DNA from: DATKWS01 sp035529435
GTDB lineage: Bacteria > Krumholzibacteriota > Krumholzibacteriia > Krumholzibacteriales > Krumholzibacteriaceae
Length of the DNA: 64,000 nt
NCBI GenBank assembly: GCA_035529435.1
Contig: DATKWS010000113.1
Coordinates: forward strand, 29,164-93,163
Direction of reading: 5' to 3'
A model generated the notes under the pieces. That model was not told where the DNA came from. It was given only the letters and a program-made list of their open reading frames with translations, and searched no databases. Below, in pieces: positions 25,470 through 33,998 of the stretch. Positions within the stretch are counted from its first letter, which is position 1. Each line of letters opens with the position of its first letter. The translations under genes were made by a program, and so were the position numbers.

Positions 25470-26645
25470 TCAGGCGCGCCGGTAGGCATCGAGCAGGAAC
25501 CGGTACCGCGCGCCCCCCGCAGTATTGATGACGATGATCCGGGACGATGGATCGATCGTCCCTTCCGACACGAGCGCCTTGCACCCCGCCCATGCGGCGG
25601 CGCCCTCGGGTGATGGGAATATCCCCTCGGATGATGCAATCTCCCCCACCGCCCGCATGATCTCCTCGTCGGGAACCGCCACGGCCGCCCCCCTGCTTTC
25701 CCGCAGTGCGCGGAGAATGAGCCGGTCCGCACGCGTGGCGGGCACCCGGATACCGGAGGCAACGGTCACCGGATTGTCGAACGGTTCGGCACATTCCGCG
25801 CCGCACCGGAACGCGCGGACGAGCGGCGCGCAGCCGGTCGACTGCACGACGGCGAGACGCGGCTTCGCGCCCTCCAGCCATCCCAATGATTCGAGCTCTT
25901 CATACGCCTTCCAGATCGCCACGATCCCGGTTCCCCCTCCCGTCGGAAACAGTATCCAATCGGGTGACTCGCGGCCACACTGCGCCGCTATCTCGAAAGC
26001 GATCGTTTTCTTTCCCTCGACGCGACACGGCTCGCGGAAGGTGCTCAGAACAGCGGCGCGTTCGAGATGCGGCTCCGCCTCCATACGCCGCGCCGCATCG
26101 GGAAGTATACCGGGTACCTCCTCGACACGCGCCCCGTAGGCGCGGCACTCCTCGGCGACGCCCGGCGGGGTTTCCACGGGTATGAAGATCGTACAGTCGA
26201 TCCCCGCGGCGGCCCCGTATGCGGCCAGTGCCAGACCGGCGTTCCCGGCCGACGGAAGATACGCTCTCTTGAGACCGAGGTCACGCAGCCGCGACACCGC
26301 CACGGCCATCCCCCGCGCCTTGAATGATCCGGTGGGGTTTCGGGACTCGTCCTTTATGAAGAGCCGCGGCGCACCGATCGCCGAGCCGAGGCGCCGCGCG
26401 TGCAGCATCGGCGTATTTCCCTCACCCAGCGAGACCTCTTCGCGAAACGGCGGGAGAAGCCGCCGGAACCGCCAGACACCGGGTCCATCACCGAAGAATG
26501 CTATGCGGTCGACGTTCTTCCGTACGAGTCCCAGATCATAGACGGCGAGGAGCGGAGAGGCGCACGCGGGACACTCCCCGGCGCGGGAGCCGGCCGGAAC
26601 CTCCCGTTCGCATCCGCTGCACCGGTATCCATCGAGAATCTGCAT
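25470..26645 (-). CDS. thrC: Threonine synthase
   Basis: 391 residues. PLP fold-type II enzyme converting O-phosphohomoserine to threonine. An N-terminal Cys motif (YRCSGCEREV and GECPACASPL) gives a small zinc ribbon found in many ThrC. PLP-lysine motif DESRNPTGSFKARGMAVA, then LPSAGNAGLALAAYGA, and FPTGGGTGIVAIWKA as the phosphate-binding loop. GGGAGGTACC precedes ATG 26645. Divergent from pgeF. No other threonine-pathway gene adjoins it. Confidence 0.9.
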   Translation of the reverse strand: MQILDGYRCSGCEREVPAGSRAGECPACASPLLAVYDLGLVRKNVDRIAFFGDGPGVWRFRRLLPPFREEVSLGEGNTPMLHARRLGSAIGAPRLFIKDESRNPTGSFKARGMAVAVSRLRDLGLKRAYLPSAGNAGLALAAYGAAAGIDCTIFIPVETPPGVAEECRAYGARVEEVPGILPDAARRMEAEPHLERAAVLSTFREPCRVEGKKTIAFEIAAQCGRESPDWILFPTGGGTGIVAIWKAYEELESLGWLEGAKPRLAVVQSTGCAPLVRAFRCGAECAEPFDNPVTVASGIRVPATRADRLILRALRESRGAAVAVPDEEIMRAVGEIASSEGIFPSPEGAAAWAGCKALVSEGTIDPSSRIIVINTAGGARYRFLLDAYRRA

Positions 26646-26683
26646 GGTACCTCCCGAAGCTGCTTGAAAAGAATCGTGTATCA

Positions 26684-26712
26684 GTTATGCTTATCCGGCC
26701 CTGCGTTGTCAA
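26684..26712 (-). promoter_or_regulatory. Candidate promoter of thrC
   Basis: Minus-strand TTGACA (26712-26707, perfect), 17 bases, CATAAC (26689-26684), 39 bases before the thrC start. Confidence 0.5.
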
Positions 26713-26728
26713 CGAAACTATCGATGTC

Positions 26729-27499
26729 ATGGAGTGGATATCTCGATCCGGAATCCTGCTCGGCACCGTCCCCGCCCTCGGGGCCGTGGCGCCCGAGCTC
26801 CGCGTCTGGTGCACATCACGGCCGGGCGGCACGAGCCCCCATCCCTACGACAGCCTGAACCTCGGATCGGGGACGGGAGACCGGCCGGAACATGTTCGTG
26901 AAAACCGGCATCGGCTTCTGAGTGTGCTCGCCATTCCACCGGAGCGCGTCGCACGCTGCGTCCAGGTGCACGGTTCGCGTGTCGCGATCGTGCATGGTGG
27001 GGGTACCCGGCGCGAAACGGACGGTCTCATCACGACGGCGAGGCGCCTCGCCCTCGCGATCAGTACCGCCGATTGCTACCCGGTGGCCGTGTACGCGCCC
27101 TCGGAAAAGGTGCTGGCGGCCCTGCACGTCGGGCGGAGCGGCGCCGCGCTCGGTATCATACGAACGGCCATCGAAACGATGGAGGACCGCTACTCGATAG
27201 ATACACGGGGGACCCTCGCCGTCATCGGGGCCGGAATCTGCAGGCGGTGCTACACCGTGTACCCGGAAACGGCGGCCCGCTTTCCCGCGAAGTACATTCA
27301 CCGGCGCAACGACGCGTACTATCTCGATCTGCTTTCACACTGCACAAACCAGCTCCTCGAGGGCGGATTGAAACGGCGCAACATCTTTCGCGCCGATCTC
27401 TGCACATCCTGCAATCACGAACTGTTCTACTCACACCGCCGGGATCACGGCAGAACCGGCCGGCACTGGATGCTGGCGATGATCGAACCGTCACCCTAG
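26729..27499 (+). CDS. pgeF: Peptidoglycan editing factor / polyphenol oxidase family protein
   Basis: 256 residues of the Cu-oxidase_4 (YfiH/PgeF, laccase-domain) family. Motifs: CVQVHGSRVAIV, ISTADCYPVAVYA, LHVGRSGAALGII (normally HAGWRG) and VIGAGICRRCYTVYPE with the metal-binding His/Cys set. In E. coli PgeF removes L-Ser-containing muropeptide precursors; purine-nucleoside activity is reported for relatives. ATG 26729 is chosen because longer forms run into the divergent thrC; an ATG near 26683 is possible. Its stop overlaps the convergent gene's stop (CTAG). Confidence 0.82.
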   Translation: MEWISRSGILLGTVPALGAVAPELRVWCTSRPGGTSPHPYDSLNLGSGTGDRPEHVRENRHRLLSVLAIPPERVARCVQVHGSRVAIVHGGGTRRETDGLITTARRLALAISTADCYPVAVYAPSEKVLAALHVGRSGAALGIIRTAIETMEDRYSIDTRGTLAVIGAGICRRCYTVYPETAARFPAKYIHRRNDAYYLDLLSHCTNQLLEGGLKRRNIFRADLCTSCNHELFYSHRRDHGRTGRHWMLAMIEPSP

Positions 27500-27810
27500 C
27501 GTCCGCGCCCCCCCAGCTTCCTTCTGACAGATTCGATCTTTCCCTGCATCGTCAGGGGCGCATCGAGCCGGTCATCCACGATCACGGTCGTCAACACACG
27601 CTTGGCTCCATGCTCGAAAGGGACATGATGCATCCGCCGGACGGCCTCCAGGATGACCGTGAGGTCCCCCTCGAGAATCGTCGCCATCGGTGTCAGCTGA
27701 AACTTCACGCCCTCCGTATGCTCCAGTATCTCCTGGCACTTCGCCACAGAGGAGCTCATGCTGGTAGAACCGGTGCCGACCGGAACGACCGAAACGGAAC
27801 AGACCGCCAT
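27496..27810 (-). CDS. MTH1187/YkoF-type thiamine-binding protein
   Basis: 104 residues of the DUF77 (thiamine_BP) family: MAVCSVSVVPVGTGSTSMSS, then FQLTPMATILEGDLTVILEAV with the conserved TPM.T..EG pattern, and VIVDDRLD near the end. Members bind thiamine or its pyrimidine part as small ferredoxin-like tetramers. ATG 27810 is preceded by GGAGGTG, so the 20-residue longer form is rejected. Confidence 0.85.
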   Translation of the reverse strand: MAVCSVSVVPVGTGSTSMSSSVAKCQEILEHTEGVKFQLTPMATILEGDLTVILEAVRRMHHVPFEHGAKRVLTTVIVDDRLDAPLTMQGKIESVRRKLGGRGR

Positions 27811-27950
27811 AATGCACCTCCACCGTACTGCTCGCCACCCGCTCCCGCGCGCCGGAATACCCTGCGGCACGAGCCGGAGCGGCCGAGGCGCGGGTCGGAG
27901 ATCCCCCGCACCAACCGATCAAACTCCCATACATCGTACCAATGATCTGA

Positions 27951-27979
27951 TTGACTTCGCCACCCTTAACCGGTATTCT
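27951..27979 (+). promoter_or_regulatory. Promoter of the aminotransferase gene
   Basis: TTGACT (27951-27956), 17 bases, TATTCT (27974-27979), 33 bases before ATG 28012; good match in both hexamers. Confidence 0.6.
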
Positions 27980-28011
27980 CACCCTGCGATCATGCGAGAG
28001 AGGACGGATCG

Positions 28012-29163
28012 ATGCGCGGTAAGACAACGGATGAGATAAAACCCTTCATCGTCATGGACGTTCTCGAACGGGCCCTCGCGCTCGAGCGGACCGGCCGTTC
28101 TATCGTGCACCTCGAAATCGGCGAGCCCGATTTCGCCACGCCGCCCGCAATCGTCGACGCCTGTATCGAGGCGCTGAAAAATGGAGAAACCCACTACACG
28201 GACAGCAGGGGAATCCCGGGTCTCCGTGCTGCAATCGCCTCGTACTACGAACGACGCTACGGCGTGAAGATCACCGAAGATCGGGTTCTCGTCACGATGG
28301 GCGTCTCCCCGGCGCTCCTCCTCGTCCTGTCTATCCTGATAGAGGAGAATGGCGACGAGATCCTGCTCGGTAATCCGTACTATCCCTGCTACCCGAATTT
28401 CATCAGGTACATGCATGGAACGCCGCGCTTCATCTTTTCGGAGGCGGCGGACGGATTTCAGCTGAAACCGGCGGCCGTCGAAGGGGCGATCACCCCGAAG
28501 ACGCACGCGATCATGATCAACTCACCATCGAATCCTACGGGTACGCTGATGCCGCGCGACGACCTCGAGGCGATCTGTAATCTGGGCGTGGCCGTCATCA
28601 GTGACGAGATATACCACGGGCTCGTATACAACGAAACGGAACATACGGCCCTGGAGTTCACCGAGAACGCGTTCGTACTGAACGGATTTTCCAAGCTCTT
28701 CGCAATGACCGGGTGGCGCCTCGGATACATCATCGCCCCGAAACGAGCCGTGAGACGCCTGCACATACTTCTCCAGAACATTTTCATATCACCGAATGCC
28801 TTCGTACAGCACGCGGGAATAGCGGCATTAACCAAGAAACACCCGGAGATCGAGGAAATGAGGCAGAAGTACGACGCCCGCCGGCGTTACCTGCTTCGTG
28901 AACTCCCGAAACTCGGGCTCCGGTATGCATTGGAGCCGAGAGGAGCATTTTACTTCTTTGTTGATACCTCTCATATCGACAATGATTCGCTCCGGCTCGC
29001 CTTCGACATACTGGAGAAAGCGGACGTCGCCCTCACACCCGGCATCGATTTCGGAGACCGCGGCGAGGGTCACCTGAGGATATCGTATGCGAATTCGCTC
29101 GTGAACATCACCGAAGGCGTGCGGAGACTGGGCGTCTATCTCACCGAGCGCGGTGCGCTGTGA
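28012..29163 (+). CDS. Class I/II PLP-dependent aminotransferase
   Basis: 383 residues, fold-type I. Motifs: VHLEIGEPDFATP, HYTDSRGIPGLRAAIA, INSPSNPTG (substrate Asn), VISDEIYHGLVY and the PLP-lysine motif NGFSKLFAMTGWRLGYI; the Arg binding the substrate carboxylate is in GHLRISYANS. It resembles aspartate/alanine-type aminotransferases of subgroup I-gamma; substrate cannot be fixed. The barrel-protein gene follows after 37 bases. Confidence 0.9.
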   Translation: MRGKTTDEIKPFIVMDVLERALALERTGRSIVHLEIGEPDFATPPAIVDACIEALKNGETHYTDSRGIPGLRAAIASYYERRYGVKITEDRVLVTMGVSPALLLVLSILIEENGDEILLGNPYYPCYPNFIRYMHGTPRFIFSEAADGFQLKPAAVEGAITPKTHAIMINSPSNPTGTLMPRDDLEAICNLGVAVISDEIYHGLVYNETEHTALEFTENAFVLNGFSKLFAMTGWRLGYIIAPKRAVRRLHILLQNIFISPNAFVQHAGIAALTKKHPEIEEMRQKYDARRRYLLRELPKLGLRYALEPRGAFYFFVDTSHIDNDSLRLAFDILEKADVALTPGIDFGDRGEGHLRISYANSLVNITEGVRRLGVYLTERGAL

Positions 29164-29200
29164 TCGCGGCGGCCGGCAACGGGAAAAAGGGGGAGAACGT

Positions 29201-29881
29201 ATGAAACACACTATCCGGCTGGCAGCGGCGGCCCTCATCGTCATGGTCCCCTGGACAGCCGCGCGATCCTTCCCGATCGGCGTCTCGGCGCGCGCGGGCA
29301 TCGGCGTCAGTTACTACTCGATGACCGAGCTGGACGATCATTTCGCCGTCGTCGCCCGCGACTTCGACATGATCATGCCGGAGCTGTCGAAGGGCGTGAA
29401 CGTGATGCTGCAGGGACGGGTATGGTTTTTCGATTTCATCGCGATCTCGGGCGGCTTCGCGCACTTCTGGGGCGAATCGAAACTCGATATCGGTGAAGTT
29501 TCTCCCATCACCTACAAGGCGCCGGCGAACGTGTACACGATCGGAGGCGCGGTGCGCGCATTCTCCGTCACCGATGTGCTCGATGTCAACCTCGGGATCA
29601 ACGGCTGCTTCGCGAAATCGACATTCGGCACCAACCTGTTGACGCCGCGCAGGCTGAGCGAGTACAAGGGAAACGATTGGGGATTCGAGCTGATCGCGGA
29701 GGCGGCCAGCAACTTCCTGTATCCCGTCGAGATCGGCGTTCAGATGGGGTACCGCCGTCTCACGGTGGACCACTTCGAGGACAAATTCGGTGATACCGCC
29801 CTCTTTCCCGAATCGACAACGGAGATCAAGCTCGATTACGGCGGTCCCTTCCTTTTTCTCACCGCGGGCATACGCCTGTAA
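29201..29881 (+). CDS. Exported outer-membrane beta-barrel-like protein
   Basis: 226 residues with signal peptide (MKHTIRLAAAALIVMVPWTAARS) and alternating beta pattern with Gly/aromatic residues (GVSARAGIGVSYYSM, VGVQ-type strands, FLFLTAGIRL at the end). No family recognised. A ribosome site GGGGGAG precedes ATG 29201. Probably co-transcribed with the aminotransferase, although the two jobs look unrelated. Confidence 0.6.
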   Translation: MKHTIRLAAAALIVMVPWTAARSFPIGVSARAGIGVSYYSMTELDDHFAVVARDFDMIMPELSKGVNVMLQGRVWFFDFIAISGGFAHFWGESKLDIGEVSPITYKAPANVYTIGGAVRAFSVTDVLDVNLGINGCFAKSTFGTNLLTPRRLSEYKGNDWGFELIAEAASNFLYPVEIGVQMGYRRLTVDHFEDKFGDTALFPESTTEIKLDYGGPFLFLTAGIRL

Positions 29882-29888
29882 GAACGGA

Positions 29889-29917
29889 TTGACAATTCAT
29901 CCGCCGTTCACTACCTT
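29889..29917 (+). promoter_or_regulatory. Candidate promoter of the EIIA-CBS-permease operon
   Basis: TTGACA (29889-29894, perfect), 17 bases, TACCTT (29912-29917), 32 bases before ATG 29949. The -10 matches only three of six positions. Confidence 0.45.
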
Positions 29918-29948
29918 AACAACCTGGTAATGCGAAGGAACGGCCGGT

Positions 29949-30413
29949 ATGAAACTATCGAAAACAATCAAAAAATCGGCGATACGACTGCAGCTGCGTG
30001 CCGCAACGAAGGGTGAAGCTCTCGAGGAGCTGGTCGACCTGCTCTGCTCGGCGTACAGGCTGAAACACCGGAAAGAGATTCTCGAAGCGATCCTCCAGCG
30101 CGAGAAAAAGCAGAGCACCGGTGTGGGAATGGGACTCGCCGTACCCCATGCGAAGACGCCGGTCGTCAGGAAGCTGTATGTTGCGTTCGCGAGCCACCGG
30201 AACGGAATCGATTTCGATTCGACGGACGGCGAGAAGGCCTGTCTCTTCTTCATCCTCGTTTCGCCCCGGGACGTCTCGGGTCCGCACATCAAGGCGCTCG
30301 CCAGCATCTCACGTCTCGTCAAGCACGAGGAGTTTAGAAAGGTACTGCTCTCGTGCCCTGATGAAAAGAGCTTTTTCGACCTGGTCAAAAAAGCGGAAGC
30401 GAAGTACCTGTAG
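29949..30413 (+). CDS. PTS EIIA-type regulatory protein (PtsN-like)
   Basis: 154 residues, PTS EIIA type-2 domain. The phospho-accepting His67 is in GMGLAVPHAKTP, and the following FILVSPRDVSGPHIKALASISRLV is typical. Stand-alone EIIA proteins of this kind regulate K+ and nitrogen functions or transporters rather than carry sugar. No EI, HPr, EIIB or EIIC gene is nearby; instead a CBS protein and an anion permease follow in the same operon. Confidence 0.85.
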   Translation: MKLSKTIKKSAIRLQLRAATKGEALEELVDLLCSAYRLKHRKEILEAILQREKKQSTGVGMGLAVPHAKTPVVRKLYVAFASHRNGIDFDSTDGEKACLFFILVSPRDVSGPHIKALASISRLVKHEEFRKVLLSCPDEKSFFDLVKKAEAKYL

Positions 30414-30435
30414 CCGCATACGTGGAGAGAACATC

Positions 30436-30891
30436 GTGACAATCCGGGATTACATGGAACGGGATTTTCTGTCGGTATCTCCCCACGCTCCCCTGCGGGA
30501 GGTTGCGAGGCTCTTCTTCGAGACGGGCGAATCGTTGATACCGGTCACCGAGAGCGATGGCACCCTGGTCGGTGTGATCGATATCGATGATTTCCTGTTG
30601 ATATTCCTCCCCGAGTATATCGACCTCATACGGAACATCGACTTCGTGCACGATTTCGGCGCGCTCGAGAAAAGCTCCTTCTCGATCGAGGAAAAGCTCT
30701 TCGTCGCCGAGGATCTGATGCGCGAGGACGTTCCGTTCCTCGATGAGAACGACAGCGTGATGAAGGCCGCCGCCGCCCTGCACAAGCTCGACCTGTCGCG
30801 CATGCCCGTCGTGAACGCCAACCGCCTCGTCGGCATGATCAGCAAAAACGACGTCTGCAGGGCCCTCTACGAGATGAAAGGTGAGCAGTGA
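30436..30891 (+). CDS. CBS-domain pair protein
   Basis: 151 residues consisting of two CBS motifs: IRDYMERDFLSVSPHAPLREVA with TLVGVIDIDDFL, and AEDLMREDVPFLDENDSVMKAAA with RLVGMISKNDVC. CBS pairs bind adenine nucleotides. Start GTG 30436 follows GGAGAG. Its stop codon overlaps the GTG of the permease (GTGA), so the two are coupled; it likely gates or senses for the permease. Confidence 0.85.
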   Translation: MTIRDYMERDFLSVSPHAPLREVARLFFETGESLIPVTESDGTLVGVIDIDDFLLIFLPEYIDLIRNIDFVHDFGALEKSSFSIEEKLFVAEDLMREDVPFLDENDSVMKAAAALHKLDLSRMPVVNANRLVGMISKNDVCRALYEMKGEQ

Positions 30892-32228
30892 CGACTCACG
30901 CGGTAACGGCACTCGTGATCTTTCTCGTCTCGTACGTTCTCATCATCACCGAGAGAATCCACCGTACCAAGATTGCCATCATGGGCGCCGTTCTCCTCGT
31001 CGTGTTCCGTGTCATGCCCCAGGGACGGGCCTTCGCGAGGATAGATTTCAACACGATCGGGCTCCTGACAGGCATGATGCTCCTCATCAGCGTGATAAAG
31101 GAGACCGGCATCTTCAGCTACGTCGCGATCAAGATCGCGAAGCGGACGAGGGGCGACGGCTGGCGGATACTGCTCTGGTTTTCGATCTTCACGGCCATCG
31201 CGTCCGCGCTCCTCGACAACGTCACGACGGTGCTCCTGATCGCACCGATAACGATCCTGATCGCCGAGATGCTCGATATCCCGCCCTTCCCGTTCCTGAT
31301 CGCGGAGATTCTCGCATCGAACATCGGCGGCACGGCGACGCTTATCGGTGATCCGCCCAACATTCTGATCGGAAGCGCCACCGATCTCTCCTTTCTCGAC
31401 TTTCTGTCGCATCTCGGACCCGTCGCGGTCGTCGTGTTCGCCGTCACGCTGCTGTTCATACGGTTTTTCTTCCGTGCACGACTCACCCGGACGAACGTCG
31501 ATTACGAACGCACCGTATCGGGAATGGATGAAACAAAGGTGATCAAGGATAGAACACTCCTCAAGCGCAGCCTGATCGTGCTGGGAATCACGATCATCGG
31601 ATTTGTCATGCACGACACCCTGGGGCTCAAGCCGGCCACCGTGGCGCTCGCCGGCGGGGGTGCGCTCCTGATATGGAGCGGGACGGATATCGAAAAACGC
31701 CTCGAGGAGATCGAATGGCCGACTCTTTTTTTCTTCATGGGACTCTTCGTGCTGGTCGGCGGTCTCGAGGAGGTCGGCTTCCTCGAGAGGCTGGCCGGCG
31801 GCGTGCTCGAGATAAGCAGCAATATCGTCCTGCTCTGCATGGCCGTGCTGTGGATATCGGCGATCACCTCCTCGTTCCTCGATAACATACCGTTCGTCGC
31901 GGCCATGATCCCGCTCCTCGCCCGGATCAGCACGGCCCTGTTCCCCAACACGGAAGGTCTCGATGAAGCCGCCTACCATCTGTACTACATGGAACGGTCC
32001 ATGCCGCTCTGGTGGAGCCTGGCCCTCGGCGCGTGCCTCGGCGGCAATGGCACCCTGATCGGCGCCTCGGCCAATGTGGTCATCGCCGGATTCAGCGAAA
32101 AGACGAAAAGCCCCCTGAACTTCAGGAACTATTTCCGCTACGGTTTCCCCCTTATGCTCATCTCGATCGCCATCTCGTGCGTGTACGTTCTTATCCGGTA
32201 CCTTCTCCTCCGCCAGCCCGTGCCGTAA
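30888..32228 (+). CDS. ArsB/NhaD/CitMHS-superfamily ion permease
   Basis: 446 residues, about eleven to twelve helices. Two repeat halves each carry a family motif: FNTIGLLTGMMLLISVIKETGIF with GTATLIGDPPNILIGSA, and EWPTLFFFMGLFVLVGGLEEVGF with GGNGTLIGASANVVIAGFSEK. The family transports Na+/H+, arsenite, citrate, sulfate or silicate. Context (EIIA plus CBS) suggests allosterically controlled ion transport, but the ion is unknown. A central DNIPFVAAMIPLL motif lies before the second half's loop. Confidence 0.85.
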   Translation: MTTHAVTALVIFLVSYVLIITERIHRTKIAIMGAVLLVVFRVMPQGRAFARIDFNTIGLLTGMMLLISVIKETGIFSYVAIKIAKRTRGDGWRILLWFSIFTAIASALLDNVTTVLLIAPITILIAEMLDIPPFPFLIAEILASNIGGTATLIGDPPNILIGSATDLSFLDFLSHLGPVAVVVFAVTLLFIRFFFRARLTRTNVDYERTVSGMDETKVIKDRTLLKRSLIVLGITIIGFVMHDTLGLKPATVALAGGGALLIWSGTDIEKRLEEIEWPTLFFFMGLFVLVGGLEEVGFLERLAGGVLEISSNIVLLCMAVLWISAITSSFLDNIPFVAAMIPLLARISTALFPNTEGLDEAAYHLYYMERSMPLWWSLALGACLGGNGTLIGASANVVIAGFSEKTKSPLNFRNYFRYGFPLMLISIAISCVYVLIRYLLLRQPVP

Positions 32229-32286
32229 CGGTCGATTCCTGCTACCATGCGGCGCCGCGCCCCCAGGCCGTGGATGGCACGAGAAA

Positions 32287-32309
32287 CGGGGAGGCGAATC
32301 GCCTCCCCG
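32287..32309 (-). terminator. Perfect hairpin in the convergent gap
   Basis: CGGGGAGGCG, three-base loop AAT, CGCCTCCCCG: a perfect 10-bp stem between the permease (plus, ends 32228) and the Spy-like gene (minus, ends 32373). On the minus strand it is followed by TTTCTC, so it most likely ends the eight-gene sigma-factor operon and may also stop readthrough from the permease side. Confidence 0.5.
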
Positions 32310-32372
32310 CCGCACATCGATTCCCGGTTCGGAACCTGATCACTCTCGGGAATCCCCGCTTCTTTGCCGCTC

Positions 32373-32933
32373 CTAGATCTTCACGCGGCCGCATTCGGCA
32401 CCGGCGTTCCGGCGGCCGTGTTGACCACCCCGCGGGGGCCGCGCACCGTGCGCCGGAGAGGACATCATACATCCTCCGCGTCTCATCGAACCGCGCTCAC
32501 CGTGCACACGGGAATGCATGAGACCCGTCTCATCGAATCCCCGCCCGGCGTGATGCCGCCGGAGAAACTGCTTCCACTGATCGTCGTTCAGCACCTTTCG
32601 AACCGCGAGCAGATGGTCGAGCCTGCGCTTTTCGATTCTCTCACGCACATCGGCGATCTTTTCGACCAAGCGCTCGAGCTCGGCCCGGTCGGGCTCGCCG
32701 TCCCGCAATTCCGTGTGCATTGTGAGGCGGAGCTTTCGCTGTTCCGCCCGGAGATCGATCATCTCGAGGCGGTGCTCTATCCGCGCCTTCTCGAACTGCT
32801 CGATCTGGTCCTTGTCCAGGCCGAGGTCCCGCATACCGCGTTCGCCGCACCGTTCGCCCCCCTGTGCCACAACGGTGCCCGACAGCAGCAGCGTGAGCAC
32901 CAGAACCGTAAAGATAATTATGCTCTTTCTCAT
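32373..32933 (-). CDS. Spy/CpxP-like periplasmic protein with His/Cys-rich tail
   Basis: 186 residues. Signal peptide (IIIFTVLVLTLLLSGTVVAQ), then a helical hairpin (LGLDKDQIEQFEKARIEHR, LRLTMHTELRDGEPDRAELE, KVLNDDQWKQFL) of the Spy/CpxP/LTXXQ or metal-sensor type, then a C-terminal 45 residues rich in Arg, Gly, His, Met and Cys. Such proteins are envelope chaperones or metal sensors. ATG 32933 shares a base with the TGA of the preceding gene. Last gene of the operon; a hairpin follows. Confidence 0.7.
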   Translation of the reverse strand: MRKSIIIFTVLVLTLLLSGTVVAQGGERCGERGMRDLGLDKDQIEQFEKARIEHRLEMIDLRAEQRKLRLTMHTELRDGEPDRAELERLVEKIADVRERIEKRRLDHLLAVRKVLNDDQWKQFLRRHHAGRGFDETGLMHSRVHGERGSMRRGGCMMSSPAHGARPPRGGQHGRRNAGAECGRVKI

Positions 32934-33457
32934 CACATGCCTTCTTTTCTTCCGGGATGTCGACCGAATTCCTCCGTCCGGCGATGGAATCCGGTGTGCA
33001 TCCTCTTCTGTAACAGGTGTAACAATTGCTCTCTCTCCCCGGGATCGAGGATCTCGTGGACGCGAAGGAGCCGTTTCATGAGCAATTTTTCCAGCTCTCC
33101 CTGGATCGCTGAGATCTCATCGATCTTGTCCATGATCGCGCCTTGATCGGGACGTTCCGCGTTGAGCAACTCGATGAGCGCTCCCCTCGCGACCGCGAGG
33201 CGTTCTCTGAGATCCACCGTTTCGTCATGCAAATCATCGAAAATCCGCCCGACGCGGACCATTTTTTCCTGGGGCAGACCCATGCGCCGTCCCAGGTGCA
33301 TGCCCCTCCTGCCGGCAGGCATCCTCTCGTCCTGGTACTCGCTCTCCCCGGTGAAACGCCCGCGAAGCGCCAATCCGTACACCAGCGAACCCGCCACGGC
33401 GAAGTTGAACGCCAATGAGACGATCAGAATCACCTTCCACCTATTCCCTCCGTTCAT
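32933..33457 (-). CDS. CnrX/ZraP-like periplasmic sensor
   Basis: 174 residues with an N-terminal membrane anchor (WKVILIVSLAFNFAVAGSLVYG) and a helical sensor domain rich in Met and charged residues (RRMGLPQEKMVRVGRIFDDL, LLNAERPDQGAIMDKIDEI, HEILDPGEREQLLHLLQKRMH). This is the heavy-metal-resistance periplasmic sensor family, which in Cnr systems signals to an ECF anti-sigma factor. ATG 33457 has GGAGGCGG upstream and overlaps the end of the anti-sigma gene by 17 bases. Confidence 0.75.
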   Translation of the reverse strand: MNGGNRWKVILIVSLAFNFAVAGSLVYGLALRGRFTGESEYQDERMPAGRRGMHLGRRMGLPQEKMVRVGRIFDDLHDETVDLRERLAVARGALIELLNAERPDQGAIMDKIDEISAIQGELEKLLMKRLLRVHEILDPGEREQLLHLLQKRMHTGFHRRTEEFGRHPGRKEGM

Positions 33458-33896
33458 CACCGCCTCCTTCCGTGACTTCCATGATAAGATCGCCCATCGA
33501 TCCGGGTGGGAACTCGTCGAGGTACTCGAGCTCGAGAACGGCCAGCCGCTGCTCGGCGCTCGGCCGCTCGTAGAGCTTCGTGAGGAACGTCCCCGCGAAG
33601 ATGCCGAGAACGAGGACAGCAGCCGCGGCAACCGGTACCGCGGCCCTGATGAATCCAGCGAACCGGTTCCGCCGTGCCGGCTCCACGATGCCGTCCATGA
33701 CATCCTGCGTCAGCAACCGTGGCGGCTCCAGCTCGCCGATTTCACGATGGAGCGTGAACGTCTCCCGCAAAACCTCCCGGGCCATCCGGCAGCTCTCGCA
33801 GCTCTGGAGGTGCCCCTCGAGGGCTTCAAGCAGGGAACGATCGATCTCTCCATCGATCTCCCGCGAGAGCAACTTTCGATAATCGCTGCAATCCAT
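33441..33896 (-). CDS. Zinc-finger anti-sigma factor, second module
   Basis: 151 residues: an N-terminal zf-HC2 anti-sigma domain with HLQSCESC (His-x3-Cys-x2-Cys), one membrane helix (AAVPVAAAAVLVLGIFAGTFL, residues about 90-110) and a short periplasmic tail. It would hold the sigma factor encoded just upstream. ATG 33896 follows GAAGGAG. It is separated from that sigma gene by 102 AT-rich bases, the only sizeable gap of this operon. Confidence 0.85.
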   Translation of the reverse strand: MDCSDYRKLLSREIDGEIDRSLLEALEGHLQSCESCRMAREVLRETFTLHREIGELEPPRLLTQDVMDGIVEPARRNRFAGFIRAAVPVAAAAVLVLGIFAGTFLTKLYERPSAEQRLAVLELEYLDEFPPGSMGDLIMEVTEGGGDERRE

Positions 33897-33943
33897 CAGT
33901 GACTCCTTCTCCATCTACTATGAACGCTGTAAATGCCGGAATC

Positions 33944-33962
33944 TTGCGCACAACATGTGCAA
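33944..33962. promoter_or_regulatory. Imperfect palindrome, possible operator
   Basis: TTGCGCACAACATGTGCAA has symmetric ends of the form TTGCnCA-N5-TGnGCAA. It sits in the AT-rich gap between the second sigma gene and its anti-sigma gene, where no coding sequence is seen. Read by eye; could be chance. Confidence 0.3.
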
Positions 33963-33998
33963 TTTGCATATGTCCATTATTGATAATAAATTATAATG

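Noticed and set aside
30867..32315. 482-codon minus-strand open frame
   Set aside because: Mirror of the ArsB-type permease; strongly charged, no membrane or domain pattern.
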